From Lachnospiraceae bacterium (lineage in GTDB: Bacteria > Bacillota > Clostridia > Lachnospirales > Lachnospiraceae), in assembly GCA_910575565.1 (NCBI GenBank), contig CAJTFL010000019.1, forward strand, positions 23,393 to 87,392: a DNA stretch of 64,000 nt, in the 5' to 3' direction. This document shows positions 26,864 to 36,310 of this stretch, piece by piece. The translations under genes and the position numbers were made by a program. The notes below the pieces were generated by a model, which worked only from the letters and a program-made list of their open reading frames with translations, was not told the DNA's origin and searched no databases. Positions within the stretch are counted from its first letter, which is position 1. Each line of letters opens with the position of its first letter.

Positions 26864-26893
26864 TATATACCATTTTTTTCGGATTCCCGTCAA
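26864..26893 (-). promoter_or_regulatory. prs promoter
   Basis: On the minus strand TTGACG, an 18-bp spacer and TATATA. It shares the roughly 360-bp prs upstream region with the divergent promoter at 27027. I see no other element there. Confidence 0.7.
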
Positions 26894-27026
26894 TAGAATT
26901 TTTGCATTTTGCACAAAATTACGCAGCAGTTCAAATGTTTGGTTCTCCATTAGATGGACATCCCGTTTTTTTGCCCGGTGCAGGAGGGCAAAAAGATGCC
27001 CTGCCTGAACAGTTTCAAGGTTTTGT

Positions 27027-27055
27027 TTGATTTTTGCATTTTGCCATAGTATAGT
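27027..27055 (+). promoter_or_regulatory. promoter of the peptidase-like gene
   Basis: TTGATT, a 17-bp spacer and TATAGT, about 60 bp before the start codon and divergent from prs. Confidence 0.7.
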
Positions 27056-27114
27056 AGAAGAAAGGCGCGCCAGCGCAGATCTGGCCGTTTAAGCTGGTTA
27101 AGGGGGAAATGAGG

Positions 27115-30100
27115 ATGAAAGGATTGAAAATTGCCTTATGGGCAGGGATCATTGCCGCAGCTCTTGCACTTTTGGGGGTATGGGGGGTTGCCTGGTACTA
27201 TTTTATCTTCCTGGGAAAGGGCAGGGATACTGGGGGCGGCGGGTTTGCCGTCTATGAAGAAGCTTTGCTGGAACCGGGGAAAACCATATCCCTTTTCCTG
27301 GATCAAAGTGATTTTTTAGTCAATGAGCCGGAGGAAGCAAATTTGACCATCCTCTGCGGCCAGGAGATCACCGGGGAGGTTACGGTTACGGATGAGCAGG
27401 GAAATGTGGTGTGCCAGGTGGAAAACAATGGTTCCGGCAGGCTAAGCGCATCCGTGCCTATCGCGGAAAGCGAGGCGCGGATCGGGGGATTTACGGCAGA
27501 GGCTGACGGGGAGAAAAGCAATACGGCCTCCTTTTATGTGCTGCCGGAAGTGACGGAGGAGATGTTTTTGCGGCTGGACGGGGTGGCGAAGGATCTGGAG
27601 GATTTCCTTTTAGATGAGGAGTTTAAGGATCCTTACGGCAAGGAAGCCTTTGAACGGATTACGGAGCATCTGGAAAAAGATGAGCGGGTAGCGGCCGTGG
27701 CGGAAAACAACCAGGTGATTTTATTCCAGACCGTTGACAATCTGATGGGAAGCTATGGGATGGGGCGAAAGGAAGGCCTGACCTTTGGCTCAGGTTTTTC
27801 GGACAAGGATGAGGTTTATGAGAAATGGAGAAGGCAGCAAGATGTTAGAGGGGACATGATTGACAGCGGAATTCCCATTACCAATGATAAGATTTATCAT
27901 TACTCGCCTTATGATACAGATGAAATTATTTCATCAAGTTATCAGGCATTTGTGGAGAGAGAGAAGCGTTTGGCAGATAAGCTGGGAATGGAACAGCTTT
28001 CCTTCGTAGGCAGTGAGGCCAGAAAATGGATGAAGGAAGGGGATTTTTTAGATTGCGGTTTTTGGGTATTTAATACCCATGGGCTTCAGCTGGAGCGCTC
28101 CGACGGAAGCAATATGCTCTTTTTCGCATTGGGCGAGGTAGATGAAGGAACAATGCTGGATATGCTGGATGAAGATAATAGACGAAAAGGCTACCAACAT
28201 CTTTGGGGAAAAATGAAAGGAGATGAACAAAACGAAAAGCTTGTTGGGCCAGATAGCTATCGCATGGTATATGATGTGTCATCGGATAAGGAAGGCAGCA
28301 CCGTGAACCGTGAGATATGGGGTTCTACCCGTTATCTGGAATATATTCTGGGGAATCGAACCTTTGATAATACGGTAGTGTATTTTGCGATTTGCTATGG
28401 ATATTCCGATCCAGACTTGCGGGATCTCCTCTGCCGCCATGGGGCGTCTGCGTTTATTGGATGCAATCAACCTTTGTCCGGAGGCATGGCACTTGCTGTT
28501 TTAGAGCAAATGATTAATATTATGGGAGAGAAAGACAGGAATGGGAACGGAGGCTCTCTTCAAATGGCAATGGAAACGTCAATGGAGCGGACAATAAGAG
28601 CTATGCTGAACGATCTTTTGAAAGATGAAAGCGCAGAGGAACGGCGTGAAAGCTGGGAATTTTTACAAAGCGAAATGCAGAATAATCCTATGCGGTATAC
28701 CGCGTCAGGAGTAAAGCGCCAAAGGATCTTTGAAGGCCGGACAGTTCTGGAGGGCTTTGTGGTGGATCCGGAAGGGGAAGGGATTCAAGGGGCGAAGGTT
28801 ACGGCGCACCATTGGTTAAACCATAGGTTTGAGGAAGAAGAGTCAGCAACCACGGATTCCGACGGTAAATACACCCTAAAGGTTCCCAGGGGGATCTACG
28901 GGATTACGGCGGAAAAGGCGATGGGAAGCAATGGGGTAAAGATGAAAGGTCATGCCACCGTCCAGGCTGGTAAGGAAGGGGAAGATGCCGGGGAGATTGT
29001 CTTAGGGCTTGCCGAGCTTTCCGGTACGGTAAAGGATGAGGAGACGATGGAGCCTGTCGCCGGGGCTTCTGTCCAGTGGCAGTCAGGCCGGACGGCTTCC
29101 TCGGTGTTTTCCGGCAGTGACGGGACGTTTTTGATTTCCGATTTGATTCCCGGGGACTATGAGCTGCGGGTGTCAAAGGACGGGTATCAGGATAAAAACG
29201 GGATAGGCGTTGAGGTGGAAATGGGAGCCACAACCGTCCTTTTGGATGATATCCTGCTGAAACGGGAGCTGAATTATTACCGGTTTATCCGCGATGAACT
29301 GCTTCCCCAGATGGGATATGCCAGCACGGAGTCGGCATCCCAGGTGCTGACCTATGAAACCGCCAGCCAATATTTCGGCTGGGATAAGCGAAGCGGGCTT
29401 TTGTCGGCGAATATTGCCGACTTTGACGGGGATGGGACAGAAGATCTGGTGGTTTGCTATTTCCAGGAAAGCCCAGATACCTACAGCGGCGGAAGGACGC
29501 TTTCCCGCATATATGCAAGTCTGTACTCAAAAAATGAGCAGGAGATTTACCCCATCAATACCGTTGATTTAAGCAATCCATTGTTTGCAAACGGCTTTCA
29601 TCTGCTCCAGGCAGGGGTGATGTGGATTGAGGGCAGACCGTATTTATACGTTGAATCCAACAGCAATGCCTATTTTGCAGACGGGGGCAGCTTCTCCTAT
29701 ACCTGGTACGGCTATGACGGAAGGGAGCTAAGGCCCTACTGGATGGTGGGAAAGACGGACGGGGGGAGTTCGGGTATTGCCGATTCTCTGCTCACCTATT
29801 CCGATGCCCAGAATTATACAAAACAGGTACTGTGGGCGGACAGTGAGTATTTGCGCTATAACGGGGGAGCTGCTTTGGCAGGATCGAACTGGGCAAACCG
29901 AATGGACGGGATAAAGACGGGCTTTTCCCTGCTAGGCCTTCCGGAGCCGGCCATAGGGACGGATTACGACGGCTATGGAGATGGCGGGGGACAGTATCCC
30001 ACTTACTGGAGGGAGAATTATTTAGAGAAAACCTTCCGGTATAGATGTGCGGGCACGGGAAGCTATATGAGAAGGGATATGCAGGTGATTGTGTCTGACG

Positions 30101-30144
30101 AAAGCCGCCTGAAAGAGCATATCGAGGCATTAGGGGGGAAGTAA
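27115..30144 (+). CDS. membrane-anchored clan CD (caspase/gingipain-like) peptidase candidate with Ig-like repeats
   Basis: 1009 residues. A signal-anchor helix (about 3-27) places the rest outside the cell. A hydrophobic run ending FWVFNTHG (His322) and a second ending VVYFAICYG (Cys427), followed by LCRHGASAFIGCN, match the His-Gly and hydrophobic-Cys pattern of clan CD cysteine peptidases. Then come two carboxypeptidase-regulatory-like beta domains (about 543-600 and 630-690; SDGKYTLKVPRGIYGI and GSDGTFLISDLIPGDYELRV), and a C-terminal domain with a calcium-loop-like DFDGDGTED at about 769. The chosen ATG is 8 nt after AGGGGG; another ATG two codons earlier is too close. The gene is monocistronic, divergent from prs. 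The peptidase assignment is inference from motifs. Confidence 0.6.
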   Translation: MKGLKIALWAGIIAAALALLGVWGVAWYYFIFLGKGRDTGGGGFAVYEEALLEPGKTISLFLDQSDFLVNEPEEANLTILCGQEITGEVTVTDEQGNVVCQVENNGSGRLSASVPIAESEARIGGFTAEADGEKSNTASFYVLPEVTEEMFLRLDGVAKDLEDFLLDEEFKDPYGKEAFERITEHLEKDERVAAVAENNQVILFQTVDNLMGSYGMGRKEGLTFGSGFSDKDEVYEKWRRQQDVRGDMIDSGIPITNDKIYHYSPYDTDEIISSSYQAFVEREKRLADKLGMEQLSFVGSEARKWMKEGDFLDCGFWVFNTHGLQLERSDGSNMLFFALGEVDEGTMLDMLDEDNRRKGYQHLWGKMKGDEQNEKLVGPDSYRMVYDVSSDKEGSTVNREIWGSTRYLEYILGNRTFDNTVVYFAICYGYSDPDLRDLLCRHGASAFIGCNQPLSGGMALAVLEQMINIMGEKDRNGNGGSLQMAMETSMERTIRAMLNDLLKDESAEERRESWEFLQSEMQNNPMRYTASGVKRQRIFEGRTVLEGFVVDPEGEGIQGAKVTAHHWLNHRFEEEESATTDSDGKYTLKVPRGIYGITAEKAMGSNGVKMKGHATVQAGKEGEDAGEIVLGLAELSGTVKDEETMEPVAGASVQWQSGRTASSVFSGSDGTFLISDLIPGDYELRVSKDGYQDKNGIGVEVEMGATTVLLDDILLKRELNYYRFIRDELLPQMGYASTESASQVLTYETASQYFGWDKRSGLLSANIADFDGDGTEDLVVCYFQESPDTYSGGRTLSRIYASLYSKNEQEIYPINTVDLSNPLFANGFHLLQAGVMWIEGRPYLYVESNSNAYFADGGSFSYTWYGYDGRELRPYWMVGKTDGGSSGIADSLLTYSDAQNYTKQVLWADSEYLRYNGGAALAGSNWANRMDGIKTGFSLLGLPEPAIGTDYDGYGDGGGQYPTYWRENYLEKTFRYRCAGTGSYMRRDMQVIVSDESRLKEHIEALGGK

Positions 30145-30326
30145 GGATTCGTTGTGCGGGAACTTACTTGTACACCGCAGGCACGGTGGAGATGGGACAC
30201 GGCAAATGGACAAGAAGTTTTGTAGACGCGCAGATGGCGCGGATAAATTGTGACGCACATATGACGGAAAGCATTTTTCAAACACGCTCTAGAACGATTA
30301 CCGGAAAAAGGAAGGTTGCAAGGCAG

Positions 30327-31718
30327 ATGAAGCAGAAAAAACAAGGACATAAAATTATGGCAGTAGAGCCGGGCTCCATTGCCGCACAGCTGGAGCTGGA
30401 GCCGGGGGATAAGGTGCTGGCCATAAACGGACAGGAGATCGAGGACATCTTCGATTATGAATATTTTGTGGACAGCCCTTCCATGGTGATGCTGGTGGAG
30501 AAGGCGGACGGGGAAGAATGGGAGCTGGATATTGAGAATGAGTACGAGGATCTGGGGATTACCTTTGAAAACGGCCTGATGAGCGAATACCGCTCCTGTT
30601 CCAATAAGTGCATCTTCTGCTTTATCGACCAGATGCCGCCGGGGATGCGGGAAACCTTGTATTTTAAGGATGACGATTCCAGGCTTTCTTTCCTCCAGGG
30701 AAATTACATTACCCTGACGAATATGAAGGAAAAGGATATTGACCGGATCATTAAGTTCCACCTGTCCCCCATCAATATCTCTGTCCATACCACGGATCCT
30801 AAGCTGCGCTGCCAGATGTTAAATAACCGGTTTGCCGGGCAGTCCCTTAAGCTGATCGACCGTTTGTGGAAGGCGGGCACGCCCATGAACGGCCAGATCG
30901 TGCTGTGCAAAGGGATCAATGACGGGGTTAAGCTGGAGCAGACCATAGGGGATCTGGCGAAATATATTCCCGTGATGGAAAGCGTTTCCGTAGTCCCGGC
31001 AGGTCTGACGAAATACCGGGAAGGTCTGTATCCCCTAAGCCCCTTTACCGGGGAAGAAGCGGGGGCGGTGATCGACCAGGTGGAGGCATGGCAGGAGAAG
31101 CTTTGGAGGGAGAAAGGAACCCATTTTGTCCATGCCAGCGATGAATTTTATTTGCTGGCAGGAAGGCCCATGCCGCCGCAGGAACGGTATGACGGGTATC
31201 TGCAGCTGGAAAACGGGGTAGGGATGCTCAGGCTTTTGGAGGAGGAGGTAAAGGCGGCCTTAGGCAGTTTGGAGAAGGCAGAGGAACCGGAAGTAAAGGA
31301 GGAGCTTTCCATCGCCACCGGGGCGGCTGCCTATCCCTACATCAAAACCTTTGCGGGCTGGGTTTCACGCTGTTTCCCAGGAAAGCGTATCCATGTGTAT
31401 TCCATAGCCAATACCTTCTTTGGGGAGCAGATCACGGTAGCCGGGCTGATCTGCGGCCAGGATCTGATCCGCCAGCTTAAGGGGAAGGCGCTGGGCAGCA
31501 GGCTCCTCCTTCCCGTGGGGATGTTCCGCAGCGGGGAAGAGGTTTTGCTGGACGACGTGACGAAATCCGATCTGGAAAATGCTTTACAAGTCCCTGTGAA
31601 TATTGTAAAATCAAGCGGACATGACTTTGTTCATGCCTTGCTGCATCCGGTGGCGGAAGGGCTTTTGGAGCATGGCAGGTATGAATTGGATGATTTAGAG
31701 ATGGAGGAAACTGAATGA
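30327..31718 (+). CDS. DUF512 family protein (PDZ plus radical-SAM-like Cys cluster)
   Basis: 463 residues. An N-terminal PDZ-like domain (about 1-65; [20 protein letters not shown]) precedes a cysteine cluster [19 protein letters not shown] resembling the CxxxCxxC of radical SAM enzymes, then a TIM-barrel-like region and the DUF512 C-terminal part ([17 protein letters not shown]). Function unknown. The frame is open further upstream, but that part is unlike the family; the chosen ATG matches the usual N-terminus, with a modest AAGG site. It overlaps der by 4 nt, a conserved arrangement in Clostridia. Confidence 0.88.
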   Translation: MKQKKQGHKIMAVEPGSIAAQLELEPGDKVLAINGQEIEDIFDYEYFVDSPSMVMLVEKADGEEWELDIENEYEDLGITFENGLMSEYRSCSNKCIFCFIDQMPPGMRETLYFKDDDSRLSFLQGNYITLTNMKEKDIDRIIKFHLSPINISVHTTDPKLRCQMLNNRFAGQSLKLIDRLWKAGTPMNGQIVLCKGINDGVKLEQTIGDLAKYIPVMESVSVVPAGLTKYREGLYPLSPFTGEEAGAVIDQVEAWQEKLWREKGTHFVHASDEFYLLAGRPMPPQERYDGYLQLENGVGMLRLLEEEVKAALGSLEKAEEPEVKEELSIATGAAAYPYIKTFAGWVSRCFPGKRIHVYSIANTFFGEQITVAGLICGQDLIRQLKGKALGSRLLLPVGMFRSGEEVLLDDVTKSDLENALQVPVNIVKSSGHDFVHALLHPVAEGLLEHGRYELDDLEMEETE

Positions 31719-33043
31719 GTAAACCGGTAGTAGCCATCGTTGGGCGGCCTAATGTGGGAAAGTCCACCTTGTTTAATGCCCTGGCGGGAAGGGCTATTTC
31801 CATTGTGGAGGATACCCCGGGCGTGACCCGGGACAGGATTTATGCGGACTGCAGCTGGCTGGATAAGAATTTTACCCTGATTGATACGGGGGGCATTGAG
31901 CCGGACAGCCAGGATTTGATCCTTTCCCAGATGCGGGAGCAGGCGGAGATTGCCATCATGACTGCCGACGTGATTGTTTTTATCGTGGATGTGCGTCAGG
32001 GGCTGACCGATGCGGACGGAAAAGTGGCGGATATGCTGCGAAAATCCAAAAAGCCTGTTGTGCTGGCAGTAAACAAGGTGGACAGCATAGAGAAATTCGG
32101 CAATGATATTTATGAGTTTTACCAGCTGGGGATAGGCGACCCGGTAGCCGTTTCCGCGGCAGGGCGCTTAGGGATCGGCGAGCTTTTAGACGAGGTGATC
32201 CGCCATTTTGATCCCGGCCAGGAAGAGGAAGAGGAGGACGACCGCCCAAGGATCGCCATGGTGGGGAAGCCGAATGTGGGGAAGTCTTCCATTATTAATA
32301 AGCTTTTAGGGGAAAGGCGGCTGATCGTCTCGGACATCGCCGGAACCACCAGGGATGCGGTGGATGCCAGCTATGTGCGGAACGGGACGGAGTATATCCT
32401 GATCGATACCGCAGGCCTGCGCAGGAAAAGCAAGGTAAAGGAGGATCTGGAGCGCTACAGCATCATCCGCACGGTGACGGCGGTGGAGCGGGCGGACGTG
32501 GTGGTAGTGATCATCGATGCCAAGGAAGGGGTAACGGAGCAGGATGCCAAGATTGCCGGGATTGCCCATGAGCGGGGAAAGGGGATTATCGTCGCGGTAA
32601 ATAAGTGGGATGCCATCGAAAAGGACGATAAGACCATCTATGAGTACACCAGGAAGCTGAAGGAAACCTTCTCTTTTATGCCGTATGCGGAGTATCTGTT
32701 TATCTCGGCAAAGACGGGGCAGCGGTTAACGAAGCTGTTTGATCTAATCGACGTGGTTCGGGAAAACCGGGCGCTGCGGATCTCCACCGGCGTGTTAAAT
32801 GAGATTATGGCGGAGGCCGTGGCGATGCAGCAGCCTCCGTCAGATAAGGGGAAGCGGTTAAGGCTTTACTATATTACCCAGGTAGCCGTTAAGCCGCCTA
32901 CCTTTGTGGTGTTCGTCAATGACAAGGAGCTGATGCATTTTTCCTATACCCGGTATTTGGAAAACCAGATCCGGGAAGCTTTTGGGTTTAGGGGAACTTC
33001 TTTAAAGTTTATTATCCGCGAACGGAAAGAAAAGGGGCGATGA
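31715..33043 (+). CDS. der: ribosome biogenesis GTPase Der (EngA)
   Basis: 442 residues with two tandem GTPase domains. Domain 1 has [20 protein letters not shown] and NKVD. Domain 2 (from about 178) has [26 protein letters not shown] and NKWD. A C-terminal KH-like domain follows (about 355-440). Der is needed for 50S maturation. Its ATGA start overlaps the stop of the DUF512 gene. Confidence 0.97.
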   Translation: MSKPVVAIVGRPNVGKSTLFNALAGRAISIVEDTPGVTRDRIYADCSWLDKNFTLIDTGGIEPDSQDLILSQMREQAEIAIMTADVIVFIVDVRQGLTDADGKVADMLRKSKKPVVLAVNKVDSIEKFGNDIYEFYQLGIGDPVAVSAAGRLGIGELLDEVIRHFDPGQEEEEEDDRPRIAMVGKPNVGKSSIINKLLGERRLIVSDIAGTTRDAVDASYVRNGTEYILIDTAGLRRKSKVKEDLERYSIIRTVTAVERADVVVVIIDAKEGVTEQDAKIAGIAHERGKGIIVAVNKWDAIEKDDKTIYEYTRKLKETFSFMPYAEYLFISAKTGQRLTKLFDLIDVVRENRALRISTGVLNEIMAEAVAMQQPPSDKGKRLRLYYITQVAVKPPTFVVFVNDKELMHFSYTRYLENQIREAFGFRGTSLKFIIRERKEKGR

Positions 33044-33044
33044 C

Positions 33045-33680
33045 ATGGAGAGAGTGATCTGCCTGGCTGTAGGCTATGTGTGCGGTTTGCTGCAGACAGG
33101 GTATTTTTACGGGAAAATCCACGGGATTGATATCCGTCAGCATGGCAGCGGCAATTCCGGGACCACCAACGCCCTGCGGGTGATGGGGAAGAAAGCGGGG
33201 CTGGTGGTTTTTGCGGGGGATGTGCTGAAAACGGTGATCCCTTGCCTGGCGGTAAGGCTGTTTATGGGCAGCAGGCCGGAGTATGCGGGGACGGAGTACC
33301 TGTATCTTTTGTATACGGGCCTTGGGGTGATTTTAGGCCATAACTTCCCCTTTTACCTAAAGTTTAAGGGAGGGAAGGGGATTGCCTGCACTGCCGGGCT
33401 GATTGCAAGCCTGGACTGGAGGCTGACCTTAATCTGCGCCGCGGTGTTTTTGGGAACGGTGATTCTCACCCGCTTTGTGTCCTTAGGCTCCATCCTGGTT
33501 TCCATCGCCTTTGTCATTGTAAATATCTGGCTGGCAAACGCAGGGAAGTATGGCCTGGGGGGAGAGGCAATGCCGGAATTTAGGCTGATGCTTGGGGTGA
33601 TTGCCGTTATGGCCATTTGGAGACACCGGGCGAATATTAAACGGCTTTTGGCCGGGAATGAAAATAAACTGAAGCTGTAA
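33045..33680 (+). CDS. plsY: acyl-phosphate:glycerol-3-phosphate acyltransferase PlsY
   Basis: A 211-residue membrane enzyme that acylates glycerol 3-phosphate in the first step of phospholipid synthesis. It has about five membrane helices and the family's loops GSGNSGTTNALRVMG, a GHNFPFYLKFKGGKGIACT segment and a later GSILVSIAFV. It begins 1 nt after der and precedes gpsA, which supplies its substrate. Confidence 0.95.
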   Translation: MERVICLAVGYVCGLLQTGYFYGKIHGIDIRQHGSGNSGTTNALRVMGKKAGLVVFAGDVLKTVIPCLAVRLFMGSRPEYAGTEYLYLLYTGLGVILGHNFPFYLKFKGGKGIACTAGLIASLDWRLTLICAAVFLGTVILTRFVSLGSILVSIAFVIVNIWLANAGKYGLGGEAMPEFRLMLGVIAVMAIWRHRANIKRLLAGNENKLKL

Positions 33681-33719
33681 AAAGCAGGATGCGGGCGTAC
33701 CGCAGGAAGGGAGGGAGCT

Positions 33720-34742
33720 ATGGCATCAGTCGGCGTAATCGGTTCAGGCACATGGGGGACGGCCTTGGCCATGCTGCTTTACAAAAAGGGCCATCACGTA
33801 ACGGTGTGGTCGGCTATCGGCAGTGAGGTAGAGAGCTTATCGAAAGAACGCTTTCATCCAAACCTTCCCGGGATCAGGATTCCGGAAGGCATACGGATTA
33901 CCGGGGATTTAAAGGAAGGGATGGAGGATAAGGAGCTTTTAGTCCTTTCCGTGCCCTCGGTGTTTGTCCGCGCCACGGCAGCGAAGATGAAGCCCTGGTG
34001 CGGGAAGGGGCAGGTGATCGTGGACGTGGCGAAGGGGATTGAAGACGGAACGCTCCTTACCTTGACCCAGGTGATTGGCGAAGAGCTTCCGGAAGCGGAT
34101 GTGGCGGTGCTTTCCGGCCCAAGCCATGCGGAGGAGGTAAGCAAGGGCCTTCCCACTACCTGCGTGGCGGCAGCGAAGAGCCGCCGGACGGCGGAGTTTG
34201 TGCAGGATGCTTTTATGAATGAGGTGTTCAGGGTGTACACCAGCCCGGATATGCTGGGGGTGGAGCTGGGCGGCTCCTTAAAGAATGTGATCGCCTTAGC
34301 TGCCGGGATTGCCGATGGCTTAGGCTATGGGGACAATACCAAGGCTGCCTTGATTACCCGGGGAATTGCGGAGATTGCCCGGCTGGGCACGGCTATGGGC
34401 GGGAATTTCCGGACCTTCTGCGGCCTTACCGGGATTGGGGATTTGATTGTCACCTGCGCCAGTATGCACAGCCGCAACCGTCGGGCAGGGATTCTGATGG
34501 GCCAGGGGAAATCCATGGAGGAAGCCATGGAAGAGGTGCATATGGTGGTGGAGGGCGTCCACTCGGCCAAGGCCGCCTTAGCCCTGTCTAGGCAGTACGG
34601 CCAGTCCATGCCTATCGTGGAGCAGGTAAATCAAGTGCTTTTTGAAGGAAAATCAGCCAGGGAAGCGGTGAATGACTTAATGCTTCGGGATAAGCGGGCA
34701 GAAATTTCCCAGGCTTTGTGGGATGAAGCAGAAAATAGTTGA
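33720..34742 (+). CDS. gpsA: glycerol-3-phosphate dehydrogenase [NAD(P)+]
   Basis: 340 residues. It reduces dihydroxyacetone phosphate to sn-glycerol 3-phosphate for lipid synthesis. The Rossmann motif GVIGSGTWGTALAMLL, the segment AVLSGPSHAEEV, and the catalytic/substrate region GGSLKNVIALAAGIADG with GDNTKAALITRG are present. GGAGG precedes the ATG. The TGA stop lies inside the -35 hexamer of the livK promoter. Confidence 0.96.
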   Translation: MASVGVIGSGTWGTALAMLLYKKGHHVTVWSAIGSEVESLSKERFHPNLPGIRIPEGIRITGDLKEGMEDKELLVLSVPSVFVRATAAKMKPWCGKGQVIVDVAKGIEDGTLLTLTQVIGEELPEADVAVLSGPSHAEEVSKGLPTTCVAAAKSRRTAEFVQDAFMNEVFRVYTSPDMLGVELGGSLKNVIALAAGIADGLGYGDNTKAALITRGIAEIARLGTAMGGNFRTFCGLTGIGDLIVTCASMHSRNRRAGILMGQGKSMEEAMEEVHMVVEGVHSAKAALALSRQYGQSMPIVEQVNQVLFEGKSAREAVNDLMLRDKRAEISQALWDEAENS

Positions 34743-34767
34743 CAAGACTTTACGAAAAATTTATAAT
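34739..34767 (+). promoter_or_regulatory. consensus sigma-A promoter of the liv operon
   Basis: TTGACA, exactly 17 bp, TATAAT: a full-consensus promoter. The gpsA stop codon is embedded in the -35 hexamer. It predicts high expression of the binding protein. Confidence 0.9.
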
Positions 34768-34807
34768 GATGAAAGCTTGGAAGATCAAGCAAGATGAGGA
34801 GGAAATT

Positions 34808-36082
34808 ATGATGAAAAAAGTAGTAAGCCTTAGTTTAGTGGCAGCCATGGCTGGTTCTTTGGTTGCCTGCGGAGGCGGCGCTGGGGATACAAACACCACA
34901 GCGGAGACCAAAACAGAGGCCAGTGCCGAAAAGGAAGAAAGCAAGGCAGAGGCCGGTGCCGAGAAGGAAGAAAGCAAGGCAGAGGGCGGCAGCGAGGAGA
35001 CAAAGGAAGCGGCTTCCGGTGAAGGCGGCAGCTTTAAGATCGGCGTGATCGGCCCCTTAACCGGCGACGCGGCAGCTTACGGCCTGGCTGTGCAGCACGG
35101 CGCTGAGATTGCGGCGGAGGAGATCAATGCCGCAGGCGGCATCAACGGGGCGATGATTGAAATCCAGGCTCAGGATGATGAGGCTGACCCGGAGAAGAGC
35201 GTAAATGCGTACAATACGTTAAAGGACTGGGGGATGCAGATCCTGGTGGGCACGACCACTTCCGGTGCCTGCATTTCCGTGGCAGCAGAAACTTTTGCCG
35301 ATAATATGTTCCAGATCACTCCTTCTGGTTCCGCCGTTGAGTGCGTGGCGAACCCTAATGCCTTCCGTGTATGCTTCTCTGACCCGGATCAGGGGACAGC
35401 TTCGGCTAAGTATATCGGGGAAAACGCCATGGCCACCAAGGTAGCGATTATCTATGACAGCTCCAGCGTATATTCCGACGGCATCCGTGAGACCTTCGTG
35501 TCTGAGGCTGCTAACCAGGGGATTGAGATCGTGGCAAGCGAGGCGTTTAACGGGGACAATAAGACCGATTTTTCCGTGCAGCTTGACAAGGCCAAGGACG
35601 CAGGGGCGGAGCTGGTATTTTTGCCTATCTACTACCAGGAGGCTTCCATTATCTTAAAGCAGGCTGCGGACAAAGAGTTTAAGCCGATTTTCTTCGGTGT
35701 AGACGGTATGGACGGCATCCTTTCCGTGAAAAACTTTGATGTTTCCCTGGCAGAGGGCGTTATGCTCCTTACTCCTTTCGCGGCGGATGCAGACGATGCC
35801 AAGGACTTTACCACCAAGTATACTGAGGCTTATGGGGAGACGCCCAACCAGTTTGCCGCTGATGCCTACGATGCCGTATACGCGGTTGCGGAGGCAGGCA
35901 AGGTAGCGGGGATTACCCCGGATATGAGCTATTCGGATATCTGCAATGCCTTGGTTCCGGCTATGCCCCAGATTACCATTGACGGCTTGACTGGCGCAGG
36001 AACCACCTGGAATGAGGCAGGCGAGCCCAACAAGGCTCCCAAGGCAGTTAAGATTGTTGGCGGCAAGTACGAGATGCAGTAA
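34808..36082 (+). CDS. livK: branched-chain amino-acid ABC transporter, substrate-binding lipoprotein
   Basis: 424 residues. A signal peptide with lipobox LVAC is followed by a low-complexity Ala/Glu/Lys/Ser linker (AEKEESKAEAGAEKEESKAE, a near duplication) that tethers the domain to the membrane, then a Peripla_BP_6 domain (FKIGVIGPLTGDAAAYG, EINAAGGINGAMIE, VGTTTSGACISVA). It captures Leu/Ile/Val-type ligands outside the cell for LivHMGF; exact specificity is not readable. Two adjacent ATGs (34808 and 34811) share AGGAGG; either may start translation. Confidence 0.92.
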   Translation: MMKKVVSLSLVAAMAGSLVACGGGAGDTNTTAETKTEASAEKEESKAEAGAEKEESKAEGGSEETKEAASGEGGSFKIGVIGPLTGDAAAYGLAVQHGAEIAAEEINAAGGINGAMIEIQAQDDEADPEKSVNAYNTLKDWGMQILVGTTTSGACISVAAETFADNMFQITPSGSAVECVANPNAFRVCFSDPDQGTASAKYIGENAMATKVAIIYDSSSVYSDGIRETFVSEAANQGIEIVASEAFNGDNKTDFSVQLDKAKDAGAELVFLPIYYQEASIILKQAADKEFKPIFFGVDGMDGILSVKNFDVSLAEGVMLLTPFAADADDAKDFTTKYTEAYGETPNQFAADAYDAVYAVAEAGKVAGITPDMSYSDICNALVPAMPQITIDGLTGAGTTWNEAGEPNKAPKAVKIVGGKYEMQ

Positions 36083-36087
36083 AGAAC

Positions 36088-36235
36088 CATAAACGGTAAC
36101 TGTTCAGTAGGTCTGCGCACTTGCTGCGCTGACCGTAAGGAAACGTAGAAAAACAAGCAAAAATCCCATCGCCGTAGGCGATTTTTAATGGATTTTGCTC
36201 GTAACGGTGAGGGTACTGAACAGTTACCATAAACG
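36088..36235. mobile_element. 132-bp MITE-like inverted repeat flanked by 8-bp target duplication
   Basis: GTAACTGTTCAGTA at 36096 is mirrored by TACTGAACAGTTAC ending at 36227. Directly outside on both sides stands CATAAACG (36088-36095 and 36228-36235), a clean 8-bp direct repeat. Inside is a nested hairpin (AAAATCC...GGATTTT around ATCGCC GTA GGCGAT). There is no coding capacity. It is unrelated in sequence to the 166-bp elements and lies in the livK-livH gap. Confidence 0.85.
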
Positions 36236-36249
36236 ATACAAAGCCCAAC

Positions 36250-36283
36250 AGAGGGTTGTCCCGGCGACAGCCCTCTCTTTTTA
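36250..36283 (+). terminator. intrinsic terminator/attenuator between livK and livH
   Basis: AGAGGGTTGTC pairs with GACAGCCCTCT (one G-T pair) and is followed by CTTTTT. Partial termination here would give more binding protein than membrane components. Confidence 0.85.
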
Positions 36284-36310
36284 AAAAAGACGTGCAAAAG
36301 AGGTGTGTGT

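Noticed and set aside
30168..30326. N-terminal extension of the DUF512 protein
   Set aside because: The upstream in-frame region lacks a ribosome-binding site and does not look conserved; the PDZ-like domain begins at the chosen start.
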